Shown here: piece by piece, positions 42,101-54,590 of the stretch
Layout: each line of letters starts with the position of its first letter
Position numbering within the stretch: position 1 is the stretch's first letter
From: Siphonodentalium dalli
Lineage: Eukaryota; Mollusca; Scaphopoda; Gadilida; Siphonodentaliidae
Reading direction: 5' to 3'
NCBI GenBank assembly: GCA_032622095.1
Contig: CP136065.1
Coordinates: 40,243,503 to 40,307,502, forward strand
Length of the DNA: 64,000 nt
The notes under the pieces: generated by a model
The model's database searches: none
Told to the model about the DNA's origin: nothing
Seen by the model: only the letters and a program-made list of their open reading frames with translations
Translations under genes and position numbers: made by a program

Positions 42101-44770
42101 GTATATACTTCTAGGTCTCCTAGTGTTTTTGGAAAGATCTGCATCATTATAAGAAGATATGCAAAAGTTTGGGCTCCTTAGTATGTTTTAAGGGTATGGA
42201 GACAGCCCAGCACCCATGACAATTCAAGTTAAATTGGTATATTTAACTTGAATTGGGCCATATGACCCATTATATGTATCTACTTCCAACACTTTTGTTG
42301 TTTGTGGATAGCTATGCATCTATGCAAATGGTTTGCACAAAGTTTGGGCTCCTCAGTGGGTTTTAAGGGTATTGAGACAGCCCAACACCACAGCACCCAT
42401 GATAAAACCATACAGCAGCCGTGCCTATGAAAACATATTTCTGAGTCAGCCATCTCTCAGACTATACCCATTCTGTAAATGATTCCACATTTCACTCTAG
42501 AATATATAGAGGCAATGGGAAAAAAAATATTTGGGCACCTGAATGGGATTTTGGGCTCTATTCAGGGGGGATATTTGTTTTTTTTAATGGTTAAATTGGT
42601 ATATTTAACTGGAATTGGGTCCTGTAATGGTATATACTTCTAGGTCTCCTATTGTTTTTGGAAATATCTGCATCAGTATAAGAAGATTTGCAAAAGTTTG
42701 GGCTCCTTAGTGGGTTTTAAGGGTATGGAGACAGCCCAACACCCACAGCACCCATGACAATTCAAGTTAAATTGGTATATTTAACTTGAATTGGGTCATA
42801 TGACCCATTATAGGTATCTATTTCCAGCACTTTTATAGTTTTTGGATAGGTATGCAACTATGCATCTATACAAATGGTTTGCACAAAGTTTGGGCTCCAC
42901 GGTGGGTTTTAAAGTTATGGAGACAGCCCAACACACACAGCTCCCATGAAAAAACCATACAGCACCCGTGCCTATGAAAACATATTTCTGAATCGGTGAT
43001 CTCTCAGACTATACCCATTCTGAAAATTACTCTACAGTTGACTTTTAGAATATATATAGGCAATGAGAAAAAAAATTATTTGAGCATATGAATGGGATTT
43101 TGGGCTTTGGTCAGGGGGGGGGAATATTTGGGTATTTTAAAAGTTAAATTGGTATATTTAACGTGAATTGTGACCCATTATAGATTTCTACTTCCTGTAC
43201 TTTTAGTGTTTCATCTGTATAAGAATATGTGCAAAAGTTTGCGCTCCTCAGTGGGTTTTTAGGAGATGGTGATAGCCCAACACCCACGGCACCCATGATG
43301 AATCCATACAGCGGCTATGAAAACATATTTCTGGGTCAGTGTTCTCTCAGACTATACCTATTCTGAAAATTAATCCAGTTTACTTCAGAATATATGTAGG
43401 CAATGGTAAAACAATTCTTTGGGCACCTGAATGGTATTTTGGGCTCTGGTCAGGGGGAGGGGAATATTTGGGTTTTTTAATAGTTAAGTTGGTATATTTA
43501 ATTTGAATTGTGACCCATTATAGATATCAACTTCCAGTACTTTTAGTGTTTTTGGAAATATATTCATCTGTTTAAGAAGATGTGCAAAAGTTTGGGCTCC
43601 TCAGTGGGTTTTAAGGGTGTGGTGACAGCCCAACACCCACGGCACCCATGATGAAACCATACAGCACCCGTGCCTATAAAATCATTTTTCTGGGTCTCAG
43701 ACTATGCCCATTCTGAAAATGATATATTTTGGCACCTGGAAGTTATTTTGGGCTCTGGTCAAGGGGAGTGGAATATTAGGAATTTTAATAGTCAAGTTGG
43801 TATATTTAACTTATATTGTGCCATTATTGATATCTACATCCAGGGCTTTTAGTGTTATTGAATAGGTAAGCACCTATGTAAATGATTTCCCGTATTGGAT
43901 TTAAGAGTATGGAGCCACCCCAACACCCACAGCACCAATGGTAAACCATACAGCATCTGTGCCTATAGAATCATATTTTGGGGTCAGTGTTCAATCAGAC
44001 AACACTCATTTATGAAACATGATTCCACATATGACTTTAGAGTATAGGCAGGCGATCAACAGAAAATATTTTGTTACCTGGAAGGGAATTTGGGCGAGGG
44101 GAGAGGAATATTTGTGTTTTTAATAGCCATATTGGTATTTTAGGCTTAGGAATCAGTCCAACACCCATACCACCCATGATAAAACATATGGCACTGGTAC
44201 CTATAAAATAATATTTTGGGGTCAGTGTTATCTCAGACACCGAAAAAAAATTTATTTGGGCACCTGGAAGGGATTTTGGGCTGAGGGGGAGGTGAATATT
44301 TGTGTTTAATAGTCAAATGGATAATTTTAACTTGAATTGGGCCCAGTAACCCATTTAATGTTTGGGCACGTTGAAGGGATTTTGGGCTCAGGTGAGGTGA
44401 ATATTTGTGTTTAAAGTCGATTGGGTATTTTTTAACTTGAATTGGGCCCAGTACCCATTAATTTGTTAATGGATAGATCTGCATCTGCATAAAATATTTA
44501 CTGAAGTTTGAGCTCCTGGTTGGGATTGAAGGGCACGGAGCTGGCCCAACACCTGCAGCACCCATGATAAATTCCAATGGACCATGCAACACCTGTGATT
44601 ATGAAATAATATTTTGGGGTCAGTCTCAGACTCTACTCATTCTGAAAATGATTCCACATTTGACTTTAGAATATAGGCAGGCACTGAACAAAACAATTTG
44701 GCCACATGAAAGGGATTTTGGTCTCAGTGGGGAGGTGAATATTTGTTTGTTCATGGTCTAATTGGTATTA
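36170..44770 (+). repeat. Satellite array, 538-bp higher-order unit
   Basis: Eight and a half kilobases of tandem repeats keyed by GTTTGGGCTCCT(C/T)(G/A)GTGGG. The A segment (about 364 bp) starts at 36424, 36962, 37501, 38039, 38576, 39114, 39653, 40191, 40729, 41266, 41805 and 42342, giving a 538-bp period. The B segment (about 174 bp, GTTTGGGCTCCTTAGTGGG) follows each A and looks like A with ~190 bp removed. B holds the palindrome ATTCAAGTTAAAT-TGGTAT-ATTTAACTTGAAT. From about 42880 on the repeat becomes ~350-355-bp degenerate monomers and fades out by 44770; the left edge (36170-36420) is also degraded. Recurrent ~75-residue minus-strand frames are repeat artefacts. Confidence 0.95.
42883..44770 (+). 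repeat. Degenerate monomeric edge of the satellite
   Basis: GTTTGGGCTCC.C at 42883, 43234 and 43589 gives ~350-355-bp spacing without the A/B alternation. Later copies (to 44770) keep only GGGATTTTGGGCTCTGGTCA-like and CCCAACACCC.C.GCACCCAT blocks. Confidence 0.85.
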
Positions 44771-45705
44771 TTAAATTGCATTTGATGAGCGAAATAAGCT
44801 CATATCAATATAGGCTCTGTGTGGAGATAAACGTCCAATATGGGACCATGATTTCCATACAAATAAGCACGCAACGGTCTTATTTTAATGAGCGAAATAA
44901 GTCCCTATTGGTATTATTTAATCACAATATACGCTCTATATGGACTTAAAATTCAGTTTTTAAAACAGTCGAATATGGGACTATCTCCGGACGCAAAAAG
45001 CCCATATTGGTATTATTAAATCTACCGTTTTTGATCGTAACATATCCTCACAAAAATAGGTTCATAGTGGAAATAAATATCAACATATGATTCAATAGAC
45101 TTATTTGATTCAGAAATAAGCCCACAGTGAGCTTATAGCCATTACGCCATTGAATCACGAGGGTCGCATATATAAAACATAAAGAGTGTGCATCTGATAT
45201 TGGTCATGTCGATGAAAAAAGCTAGATTAATAATAATAATATGGGTTTATTTCGTACGAAAATAGTCCCATATTGGACTGTTTAAAAAAAACCGCGTTTT
45301 AGGTCCATATATAAAGCTTATATTAAATAACGCCAATATGAGTTTATTTCGCACATTAAAATAAAACCGTTATGTGCTTATTTTCACGAGGATGAAATGT
45401 ACATGGAAAGTCTTGTGTTGGTTTACTCGTGTTATTTTTCAGCCTGTTCTTGAGAAAATAAGCCCATAATCTGATTATGAAATAAGCACATATTAAGCTT
45501 AAACCCTTATTCCGTTGATTGGCGCGAGCCACAGTGAGAACACCGTACAAAGAGCGTAGCTTTGGTAAGTCGTGTTGATGGAAAAAGGTTAGATTAAATA
45601 ATGCCAATATGGGCTTATTTCGTATGTAAATAGTCCCATATTGTACTGTTTTAAACAGCCTGTTCCCAAAAAAAACGGGCACATTATCTGTTTATAATAA
45701 ATATT

Positions 45706-45832
45706 TTTTAGGTAGATAATCTGCTTAGAATCGCCTCATTTTGAGTCGATAATGTGCTAAAAATGAGAGCATAGTCACATTATCGACTGACAATGAGTCG
45801 ATTGTAAACAGATTGTGTGCGGAAAATGACAC
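45706..45832. repeat. ATAATCTGCTTAG hairpin, copy 1
   Basis: AGATAATCTGCTTAGAATCG, CCTCATTTTGAGTCGATAAT on the left; ATTATCGACTGACAATGAG, TCGATTGTAAACAGATTGTG on the right. Arms ~40 bp, spacer ~22 bp. Confidence 0.75.
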
Positions 45833-46075
45833 AAATAAGCCAACTTACGACTTTCAAGTGTAAGCTCTTTAACATGTGTTTTCAATGTGGCCCGCGCCAT
45901 AGAACCAGATAACAATATGATCTATTATCTGCTTATTTCACAATTAAATAATCATATTATGTACTTATTTCACATTATGGGCCGATTATGTGCGTATTTG
46001 CGCGAGGATATGTTGTGACACGAGCTCCATGAATTCCGTTCCCAGTTCCCAGTTCCCTATTCTCCTAAAATTGCA

Positions 46076-46960
46076 CTTTTCGTTTACTAAATCGGCTGCG
46101 TAGCCAGAGTCATGGAGACCACCCGGGAATCCTTGTATTTTCGTGCGGTGCCACACAGCGGGGATCTATATGAAAGGGACGCGACCATGCAGCCCCTTCC
46201 AAATTTTCGAAAATTGGGCTGAAGTCGTGCATGGGGTGTCAAAATAGCACTTTTCGTTACTAAATCGGCTGCGTATCCAGAGTCATGGTGTCCACCCGGG
46301 AATCCTTGTATTTTTGTGCGGTGCCACCCAGCGGGCATCTATAGAAAAGGGACGCGACCATGCAGCCCCTTCCAAATTTTCGAAAATCGGGCTGAAGGCG
46401 TGCATGGGGTGTCAAAATAGCACTTTTCGTTACTAAATCGGCTGCGTAGCCAGAACCATGGCGGCCACCCGGGAATCCTTGCATTTTCGTGCGGTGCCAC
46501 CCAGCGGGCATCTATTGGACAGGGACGCGGCCATCTAGCCCCTTCCAATTTTTCGAAAATTGGGCTGAAGTCGTGCATGTAGCTAAACATAGCACGCTTT
46601 GTTACTAAATCGGCTGCGTAGCCAGAACCATGGCGGCCACCCGGGAATTCTTTCATTTTCGTGCGGTGCCACCCAGCGGGCATCTTTATGACAGGGACGC
46701 GGCCATATAGCCTCTTCCAATTTTTTGAAAATTGGGCTGAAGTCGTGCATGGAGTTAATTTTTTTTACTTTTTGTTACTAAATCAGCTGCGTAGACAGAA
46801 CCATGGCGGCCACTCGGGAATCCTTGTATTTTCGTGCGGTGCCACCCAGTAGACATCTATTGGACAGGGACGAGACCTTATAGGCCTTTTCAATTTTTCG
46901 AAAATTGGGTTGAAGTCGTGCATGGAGCTCCAAATCGCACTTTTCGTTGCTAAATCGCCC
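46076..46960 (+). repeat. 173-bp tandem repeats, left arm
   Basis: Five units, each starting CGTTACTAAATCGGCTGCGT, well conserved in the first three and drifting toward 46960. Confidence 0.9.
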
Positions 46961-47084
46961 GCGTAGGCATAACCGTAGCAGACACGTGGCTATCCTTGCG
47001 GAATCTTCTTGTGCCACCACTATTACATCTAAAAATCACAAACTAGGTCACATAAACTTGTCCAAAATAGGACATTTTTCGTTA

Positions 47085-47163
47085 GTCGATAATGTACTGA
47101 AAAGGAGACCCTATTAGTCACAATATCGACTCATATAGAGGCGATTCTAAGCAGATTATGTGC
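47085..47163. repeat. ATAATCTGCTTAG hairpin, copy 2 (left arm truncated)
   Basis: GTCGATAATGTACTG then ATATCGACTCATATAGAGG and CGATTCTAAGCAGATTATGT. Only the inner part of the left arm remains. Confidence 0.65.
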
Positions 47164-48004
47164 GAACAATGACAAGAAATAAGCTAATTGGAATTATAGG
47201 TTGAATATGTGCGTATTTGTGCGAGGATATGTTGCTAAATCGCCTGCGTTGGCATAACCATAGCAGCCACTGGGCTATATCCTTGTGGATTCTTCTTTGG
47301 CCACCACTAGTCCATCTAGAAATCACAAACTGGTTCACATATGCCTGTCCAGCTGTTAATAAATTGGGTGTAAGTCGTGCATCGGATGAAAATAATGAAA
47401 AAAATGTCATTTTTCGTTGCAAATCGTCTGCGTAGGCATATCCATAGCAGCCACGGGGCTCTCGTTGTGGATTCTTCTTATGCCACCACTAGTCCATCGA
47501 GAGATCACAAACTGGTTCACATACGCCTGTCCAGCTGTTCAAAAATTGGGCGTAAGTCGTGCGTGGGGTCAAAATTATGAAACAAAGTTCATTTTTCGTT
47601 GCTAAATCGCCTGCGTAGGCATAACCATAGCAGTCACGAGACTATCCGTGTGGATTTTTCTTCTGCCACCACCAGTCCATCTAGAAATCACAAATCAATT
47701 AACATGCTCCCGTCCAGCTGTTCACAAATTGAGCGTAAGTCGTGCGTGGGGTCAAAATAATGAAAAAAAAATAATTTTTCGTTGCTAAATCGCCTGCGTA
47801 GGCATAACCATAGACGCTACGGGGCTATCCTTGTGGATTCTTCTTGTGCCGCTACAAGTCCATCTAGAAATCACAAAATATGTCATATAAACTTGTCCAG
47901 CTGTTCAACAGTTGGGCGTAAATCGTGCGTGGGGTAAAAATATGACATTTTTCGTTGCTTAATCCTGAAAACCAGCACATTATTTGCTGAGAAGAAACAA
48001 TAAT

Positions 48005-48122
48005 TTAGGTAGATAATCTGCTTAGAATCGCCTCATTTTGAGTCGACAATGTGCTGAAAATGAGTTCCTATTAGTCAAATTATCGACTCATATAGAGGCG
48101 ATTCTAAGTAAATTATGTGCTG
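48005..48122. repeat. ATAATCTGCTTAG hairpin, copy 3
   Basis: AGATAATCTGCTTAGAATCG ... TATAGAGGCGATTCTAAGTA. Arms ~40 bp, one of the best preserved copies. Confidence 0.75.
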
Positions 48123-48784
48123 ACAATGACAAAAATAATAACCAAACTTTTCAGGTGTACGCTCATTAGCATGTATTTTCACTGTGGCACGCGCCAAAAC
48201 ACGAAATGACGACTATGACTCCATTATCTGCTTATTTCATAACCAAATAATCACTTTAAGTACCTAATTAAAATTTAGGTCGGTTTTGTGCGTATTCGTG
48301 CGAGGATATGTTACTAAATCGCCTGCGTTGGCATAACCATAGCAGCCACGGGGCTACCCTTGTGGATTCTTCTTATACCACAATTAGTCCATCTATAAAT
48401 CACAAACTAGTTCACATACGCCTGTCCAGCTGTTCAAAAATTGGGCGTAAGTCGTGCGTGGGGTCAAAATAATGAAAAAAAGATAATTTTTCGTTGCTAA
48501 ATCGCCTGCGTAGGCATACACATAGCAGCCACGTGGGTATCTTTGTGGATGCTTCTTATGCCACCACTAGTCCATCTAAAAATCACAAACATAGTCACAT
48601 AAGCCTGTCCAGTTGTTCAAAAATTGGGCGTAAGTCGTGCGTGGGGTCAAAATAATGAAAAAAAATCATTTCTCATTGCTAAATCGCCTGCGTAGGCATA
48701 ACCGTAGCTGCCACGAGTTTATCCTTTTGGAATCTTCTTGTGCCACCAATAGTGCATCGAAACATCACAAACTAGGTCCCATAA

Positions 48785-49560
48785 AATGCTAGGAATTCCA
48801 GGGTGGCCGCCATGGTTCTGGCTACGCAGCCGATTTAGCAACAAAAAAATGCAATTTTTAGCTCCATGCATGCACGACTTCAGCCCAATTTTCAAAAAAG
48901 TGGAAGGGCTATATGGCCGCGTCCCCTGTCCTATAGATGCGCGCTGGGTCGCACCGCACAAAAATACAAGGATTCCCGGGTGGTCGCCATGGTTCTGGCT
49001 ACGCAGTCGATTTAGTAACAAAAAGTGCGATTTTGAGCTCCATGCACGACTTTAGCCCAATCTTCGAAACATTGGAAGGGGCTATATGGTCGCGTCCCTG
49101 TCCCATAGATGACAACTGGGTGGCACCGCACGAAAATACAAGGATTCCCGTGTGGCCATCATGACTGTCTACGCAGCCGATTTAGTAACTAAAAGTGCTA
49201 TTTTGACACCCCATGCACGACTTCAGCCCGATTTTAGAAAATTTGGAAGGGGCTGCATGGTCGCGTCCCTTTCCTATAGATGCCCGCTTGGTGGCACCGC
49301 ACGAAACTACAAGGATTCCCGGGTGGCCACCATGACTCTGGCTACGCAGCCGATTTAGTAACGAAAAGTGCTATATTGACACCCCATGCACGACTTCAGC
49401 CCGATTTTCGAAAATTTGGAAGGGGCTGCATGGTCGCGTCCCTTTCCTATAGATGCCAGCTGGGTGGCACCGCACGAAAATACGCACGAAAATACAAGGA
49501 TTCCCGGGTGGCCACCATGACTCTGGCTACGCATCCGATTTAGTAACGAAAGGTGCAATT
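48785..49560 (-). repeat. 173-bp tandem repeats, right arm (inverted)
   Basis: Inverse units keyed by ACGCAGCCGATTTAG.AAC at about 48823, 48999, 49172, 49345 and 49530. The last unit has a 13-bp internal duplication (GCACGAAAATACGCACGAAA). Confidence 0.9.
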
Positions 49561-49614
49561 TTAGGGGAACTGGGAACTGGGAACGGAATTCATGGAGCTT
49601 GTGACAGGACATAT

Positions 49615-50700
49615 CACGCTCTTTACTTGCGCCAGTCTATGCTGGGCGCAAGCAATGTTTTCGGTCAGGATCTCTGTTTATCTGTTTATTTGTCTGTCCT
49701 TCCACGAATATGTTACGTCATACCGGAAGTACAGAATGTAAAGAATGCACATGCGCTAATATGAAATGATGGCACCAATTGTAATTTAAATCCACATTTT
49801 ATACTAAATTTGCATTGTTATCTCGTTTTATTTTGGTAATAAATCGTTCATAAAAGAACAAAATTGAAAGATTGCTTTTCTTTGAAACTCGGAAAATTAT
49901 TTGAGATCGAGTCTAAAAGATGCGTGCGGAATCGTTTTTTTTTTCTCGCATAGAAAATGATGTGCGAACAAATTTCTGGAAACTTTCTTCGACGTTCAAA
50001 ACATTTCCGAAAGACGCAGGTGCATATAAACCATGTCCGGCCAAACGATCGAGCGCATGGTTCTAGACAAAATTGTACTGAAACATATGTTGAAACATGG
50101 ATTATTAAAGCGCCTTATTAATTAACTGGGAAAACAAGCTTTTCTCATTCTCAAAGCAATTGGCATTTTGATGATATGTTCCCGAAGACCGTAGATCAGT
50201 CGCTATAAGGGCATGTTCACATTGACACATTGATAATCAAAGACTAACCAATGATCGCGTGTCTTTTATTTATTTGTGTCGGAATTGACTTTGACGTTTT
50301 TTTGCCGCTGAAGTGCAATGACATACAACAAAGCATTCTAGTCAAACTAGTAATGTAACCCAATTGGTATATAATATATAGCATCAGCGGCAACCAATCG
50401 TATTTCACACCCTTCATATGAGCGATGTCTATATTGTTCTATAAATATGTCAAACAACTCTTACGTCATTACTAAGACCATAATTAGTGTAATAGATCAA
50501 CTGGAGATAACAGAGATATTCAGTCCGTAACACACAAATATTTCAGCGATGGATGAACTGAAATTTGATATCTAGATTCTCTATCGATCTCTCAAAAGAG
50601 GGCACAGCACCCGTGGTTCAAACTGCTGTTGGCAAGATATCACAAAACATGCCATATGTGTGATGGGTGCATTCTAGTGCAAATGTGTTTTTACTACGGT
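49615..50700. other. Interval without recognised features
   Basis: Apart from TTGCGCC/GGGCGCAA near 49630-49655 (7-bp-arm hairpin), this ~1.1 kb carries no repeat of the window and no supported frame. It interrupts the palindrome field. Confidence 0.4.
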
Positions 50701-50835
50701 TCGCGTCATTCAACTGAATAGCGGGTATAAGCTCACTAGGCTTATTTTGTATGTAAATAGTCCCATATTGTTCTGTTTTAAAACAGCCTGTTCTCCCTAA
50801 AATCCGCACATTACCTGCTTATAATAAAGCTTTTT

Positions 50836-50947
50836 AGGTATATAATCTGCTTAGAATCGCCTCATATTAAGTCGGTAATGTGCTGAAATTAGAACATTTT
50901 AGTCATAATATCGACTCATAATGAGGCTATTCTAAGCAGATTATATG
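50836..50947. repeat. ATAATCTGCTTAG hairpin, copy 4
   Basis: ATAATCTGCTTAGAATCGCC, TCATATTAAGTCGGTAATG on the left; ATATCGACTCATAATGAGGC, TATTCTAAGCAGATTATATG on the right. Confidence 0.75.
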
Positions 50948-53172
50948 TGGACAATGAAACAAATAAGCGAACCCATGGCTTTTCAGGTGTACGCTCTTTA
51001 ATATGTGTTTTCACTGTGGCCCGCGCCATAATACGAAATCACGGCTATGACTCCAGTATATGCTTATTTGAGAATCAAATAATCACAATACGTAACTATT
51101 TCACATTATAGGTCGATTATGTGCGTATTTATGGGAGGATATGTTAGTTTTAAACACCGTGTTTTATGTCAATATAGAGCTTATATATATTGCGATTAAA
51201 TAAGCCAACATTAGCTTATATGAATAAAATTAAGTGCTTATTTTCAAGAAAAAAGCATGACCTCTGCATGGTAAATGTTGAGTTGTTTAATCGTCTTGTT
51301 TTCCAGCCTAGCTGTTCTCGTGAAAATAAGCACAACACGGGCCAATATCTTATTGGTATGTGCTTATTTTCACGAGACCAATCACAACACGGGCCAATAT
51401 CATATTGGTATGTGCTTATTTTCACGAGACCAGGCTGACATCTGCATGGTAAGTCTTGGGTTGGTTTATTTGTGTTATTTTCAACACGAATTGCTAAAAT
51501 AAGCATAAGGCGGGCTTATCGCATATTGAAATATCCCAAGCATATATTTAGTGTTCAATTAATGACAATATGCAGTCTGTTCTCGTAAAAATAAGATCAT
51601 AACGGGCTTATTTTAATGAGCGAAATAAGCTCATACTGGCATCATTTAACCTCAATATACCTGAACTTTTTATATATTGACCTAAACACGGTTTTTAAAA
51701 CAGTCAAATGTTGGACTATTTTTACACGGAATAAGCCTATCTTTGGTATTATTTAATCTACTTTTTTTTTCTTCGCAACACATCCTCATGTAATTAGGTT
51801 CATATTGGACCTAAATATTCACACTGTTCATATGGACTTATTTGATTCTAAAATAAGCCCACGGTGAGGTTATCTCTATCATTCCTTTGAATGGCGCGGG
51901 CCACAGTTAACACACATTATAAGGAGCGTGAATCTAGTAGGTCGTGTCGATGAAAAAAATGTAGATTAAATAATGCCAATATGGGCTTATTTCGTATGAA
52001 AATAATCCCATATTGGATTGTTTAAAAAAAAAACCCGTTTTAGGTCCATATAGAACGTATATTGCGGTTAAATAATGCCAAAATGAGCTTATTTCGCTCA
52101 GCAAAAAAATCCCGTTATGAGCTGATAGCTACATGGTAAGTCTTGATTTGGTTTATTTGTGTTGTTTTGCACAACACGAATTGCAAAAATAAGCACAAAA
52201 CAGGCTTCTCGCATATTCAAATATCCCATATAGGGCTGTTTTAATAACTATAGTTTAAGCACATATAGAGCGTATAGTGTTTTCGAATAATGTCAATATG
52301 CAGTGATACTGTACCCATGTATATGGTGCACATACCCAAATATACCGTGGTATCTACAAAAGTATACCCTCATACCCACATCTATAAGCGTTTTGTGTCC
52401 ATATATAGCGTATATTGCGGTTAAATAATGCCAATATAAGCTTATTTCGCTCAAAATGTTCTTATTTTCACAAGAACAATCTGTATGGTAAGTCTTGAGA
52501 TGGTTGATTCGTGTTTGTTTTCCACTCTATTGTCATGAAACTAAACACAATATGGGCTTATCTCATATTCAAATATCCAATATACACAAAAAAGGGCTGT
52601 TTTAATAGCCAGCGTTAGGCCCACATGGAGCGTTTTTGAGTTTTCAAATAATGTCAATTTGTAGCCTGTTCTCGTTAAAATAAACACATAACGGGGCTTA
52701 TTTTAATGAGCGAAATAAACTAATATAGTCGTATTATTTAACCTAATATACATGCACGCTATATATATAGACCTATTAAACGCGGTTTTTAAAACAGTCC
52801 AATATCTAATTTTTTTTAATAGCAGCATATCCTCGGGTAAATACACGTAAGTTCATATTGGACCTAAGTATTCACATACATGTAGGTTAATTTTTGGACT
52901 TGATTCTGTAGTAAGCACACAGTGAGCTTATAGCCATTATTCCGTTGAATGGCGAGGGCCGCATAGAAAACACATTATAAAGAGCTTGAATCTGGTAGGT
53001 CGTGTCGATGAAAAAAGCTAGATTAAATAATACTAATATGGGCTTATTTTGCGTTATTTATAGGTCCATATATAAACCGTATATTGCGGTTAAATAACGC
53101 CCAAAGAAGCTTATTTCGCTCATTAAAACAAGCCCGATATGAGCTTGTTTTCACGAGAGGCTGAAATGTGCA

Positions 53173-53519
53173 TGTGCATACAACTATTTGAATCTAATCT
53201 GGATTCATGGAGCAGGTCGCTGTCACAATGTCAACAATTAGTCACATCCATGTCCCCAAGTCACGGTATTAATGACTTCTTCGATAACTCAATACAGAAA
53301 CAAATATTTAATGATAATATTCGCACCAAACTTCTCAAAAATAGCAATCGACGTGATCATCCAAGGAACAAACTTAGAACGTATAGAACATTCAAAACGA
53401 TGACTTCTTTGGAAATATATATCAACGTCATTTCCGTCCCAAAATAGCGTGAATCCCTGACAAAATTAAGAATAAGTTGCCACACCTTGGGCATCGAACG
53501 CGGACGCTACTTCGATGTA
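53173..53519 (+). pseudogene. LINE 2: late ORF2 region, 5'-truncated
   Basis: Plus-strand reading gives NKLRTYRTFKTMTSLEIY, VISVPK then an in-frame TAG (53445-53447), RESLTKLRISCHTLGIERGR. The L-R-T-Y-R-x-F-K and K-L-R-I-S-C-H-x-L-x-I-E-x-G-R blocks precede the zinc knuckle in the same type of LINE as LINE 1 (compare LEIEKGRHRQP near 16595-16625). The 5' junction is set inside the palindrome-field motif TCTGCATGGTAAGTC: the left half ...GTGCATG is at about 53172 and the right half GTAAGTC resumes at 56481, so the LINE inserted there. The element is broken at 53519 by a foldback. Confidence 0.7.
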
Positions 53520-53557
53520 TACGGCGGCCTGGAACCCCCACCCCCTCTTCAGTTAGT

Positions 53558-53945
53558 ATCCTGATATATCAGGTTACGTATCCTGATATATCAGGTTAGT
53601 ATCCTGATATATCAGGTTATTATCCTGATATATCAGGTTACGTATCCTGATATATCAGGTTACGTATCCTGATATACCAGATTAGTATCCTGATATATCA
53701 GGTTATTATCCTGATATATCAGGTTACGTATCCTGATATATCAGGTTACGTGTCCTGATATATCAGGTTATTATCCTGATATATCAGGTTACGTATCCTA
53801 ATATATCAGGTTATTATCCTGATATACCAGGTTACGTATCCTGATATATCAGGTTACGTATCCTGATATATCAGGTTATTATCCTGATATATCAGGTTAT
53901 GTATCCTGATATATCAGGTTATGTATCCTGATATATCAGGTTGTC
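53558..53945 (+). repeat. 18 units of a 21-22-bp palindromic repeat
   Basis: TATCCTGATATATCAGGTTA with variable CG, AG, TT or GT linkers, 18 units. The core CCTGATATATCAGG is a perfect 14-bp palindrome, so each unit is a dyad and the strand orientation is given only by the linker. Confidence 0.95.
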
Positions 53946-53959
53946 TCGACCAATCCAGA

Positions 53960-54590
53960 ATGTCGTCTTTCATTGGCGGAGGCTTGTGGTTGGTTCCATA
54001 TTAAGTTTGGTGACGATGAGGATGAGTGATGTGGCATGTACAATAGTACATGTAGGCGATTAACCACACACCCCTCACCAAACTTCATATGGATCTTCAG
54101 GGTGACCTCTAGATGGGAGCCATCTATTTTTTCCCGAAATTCGTTAGAAAACATGGCCGCCATCAGTCATCTTGGATTTCAAATTTGGATCCATTGGCAC
54201 ACCCAGCAGAACAAATATCGGAACAAATATTTTAAAACTTTATACAGGCGTGTTTTGGGTCACCTCTGGGGATATCAAATGTTTCCGAATTTCGTTGAAA
54301 GCATTTCCGCCCTTTTGGATTTTAAACTTTGTATGACTAAATGATTTGGCACACAATACAGACCACATCTTTTATATAGTCCTTACTGAACTTCATATGG
54401 ATCTTCTGGGAGATGGGAGCCACCAAAAATGTCATTGAAAAACATGGGAGGTATCCAATTATTACGCAATTCATGAAAAGAAAACATGGCCGCCAGCAGG
54501 ATTTCATTCGCACACCATGCATCCCTCATTTATTGGTGAAATGTTTTAAATGAAAACAAGAGATGGACTGTCGTCCGGTGCATACCCCCT
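53960..54590. repeat. Loop part 1: AAGATGGC/ATGGCCGCC dispersed sequence
   Basis: Contains CTTCATATGGATCTTC(A/T)GGG twice (about 54083 and 54389), and AACATGGCCGCCA(T/G)CAG twice (about 54150 and 54484), about 310-335 bp apart, so it may be two diverged units of one repeat. No gene. Confidence 0.4.

Larger units (their letters stand above)
46960..48780 (+). repeat. ~175-bp diverged tandem repeats in the centre
   Basis: Units with CGTTGCTAAATCGCCTGCGT, AGGCATAACCATAGCAGCCA, CCACTAGTCCATCTAGAAAT and GCGTAAGTCGTGCGTGGGG. Two are preceded by GCGAGGATATGTT from the surrounding palindrome field, so the two repeat families are physically fused here. Confidence 0.85.
46014..49610. mobile_element. 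Foldback with ~173-bp tandem repeats in both arms
   Basis: Outer ends GAGCTCCATGAATTCCGT then CCCAGTTCCCAGTTCCC (left, 46022-46068) and the inverse at the right (about 49563-49602) are inverted copies. The left arm holds about five 173-bp units (46076, 46251, 46424, 46597, 46767, 46939; each with CGTTACTAAATCGGCTGCGT, CGGGAATCCTTG.ATTTTCG and GGGACGCG.CCAT). The right arm holds about 4.5 inverted units (48785-49560). The middle (46930-48780) contains diverged same-family units (CGTTGCTAAATCGCCTGCGT) and two ATAATCTGC hairpins. No transposase; long frames over the units are period artefacts. Confidence 0.8.

Noticed and set aside
46087-49764. Overlapping ~80-110 residue frames such as MPAGWHRTK
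   Set aside because: Period artefacts of the 173-bp units; open in sense and antisense and cross unit borders.
49615-49770. tRNA or other structured RNA near TTGCGCC...GGGCGCAA
   Set aside because: Only a 7-bp stem; no cloverleaf or internal promoter boxes.
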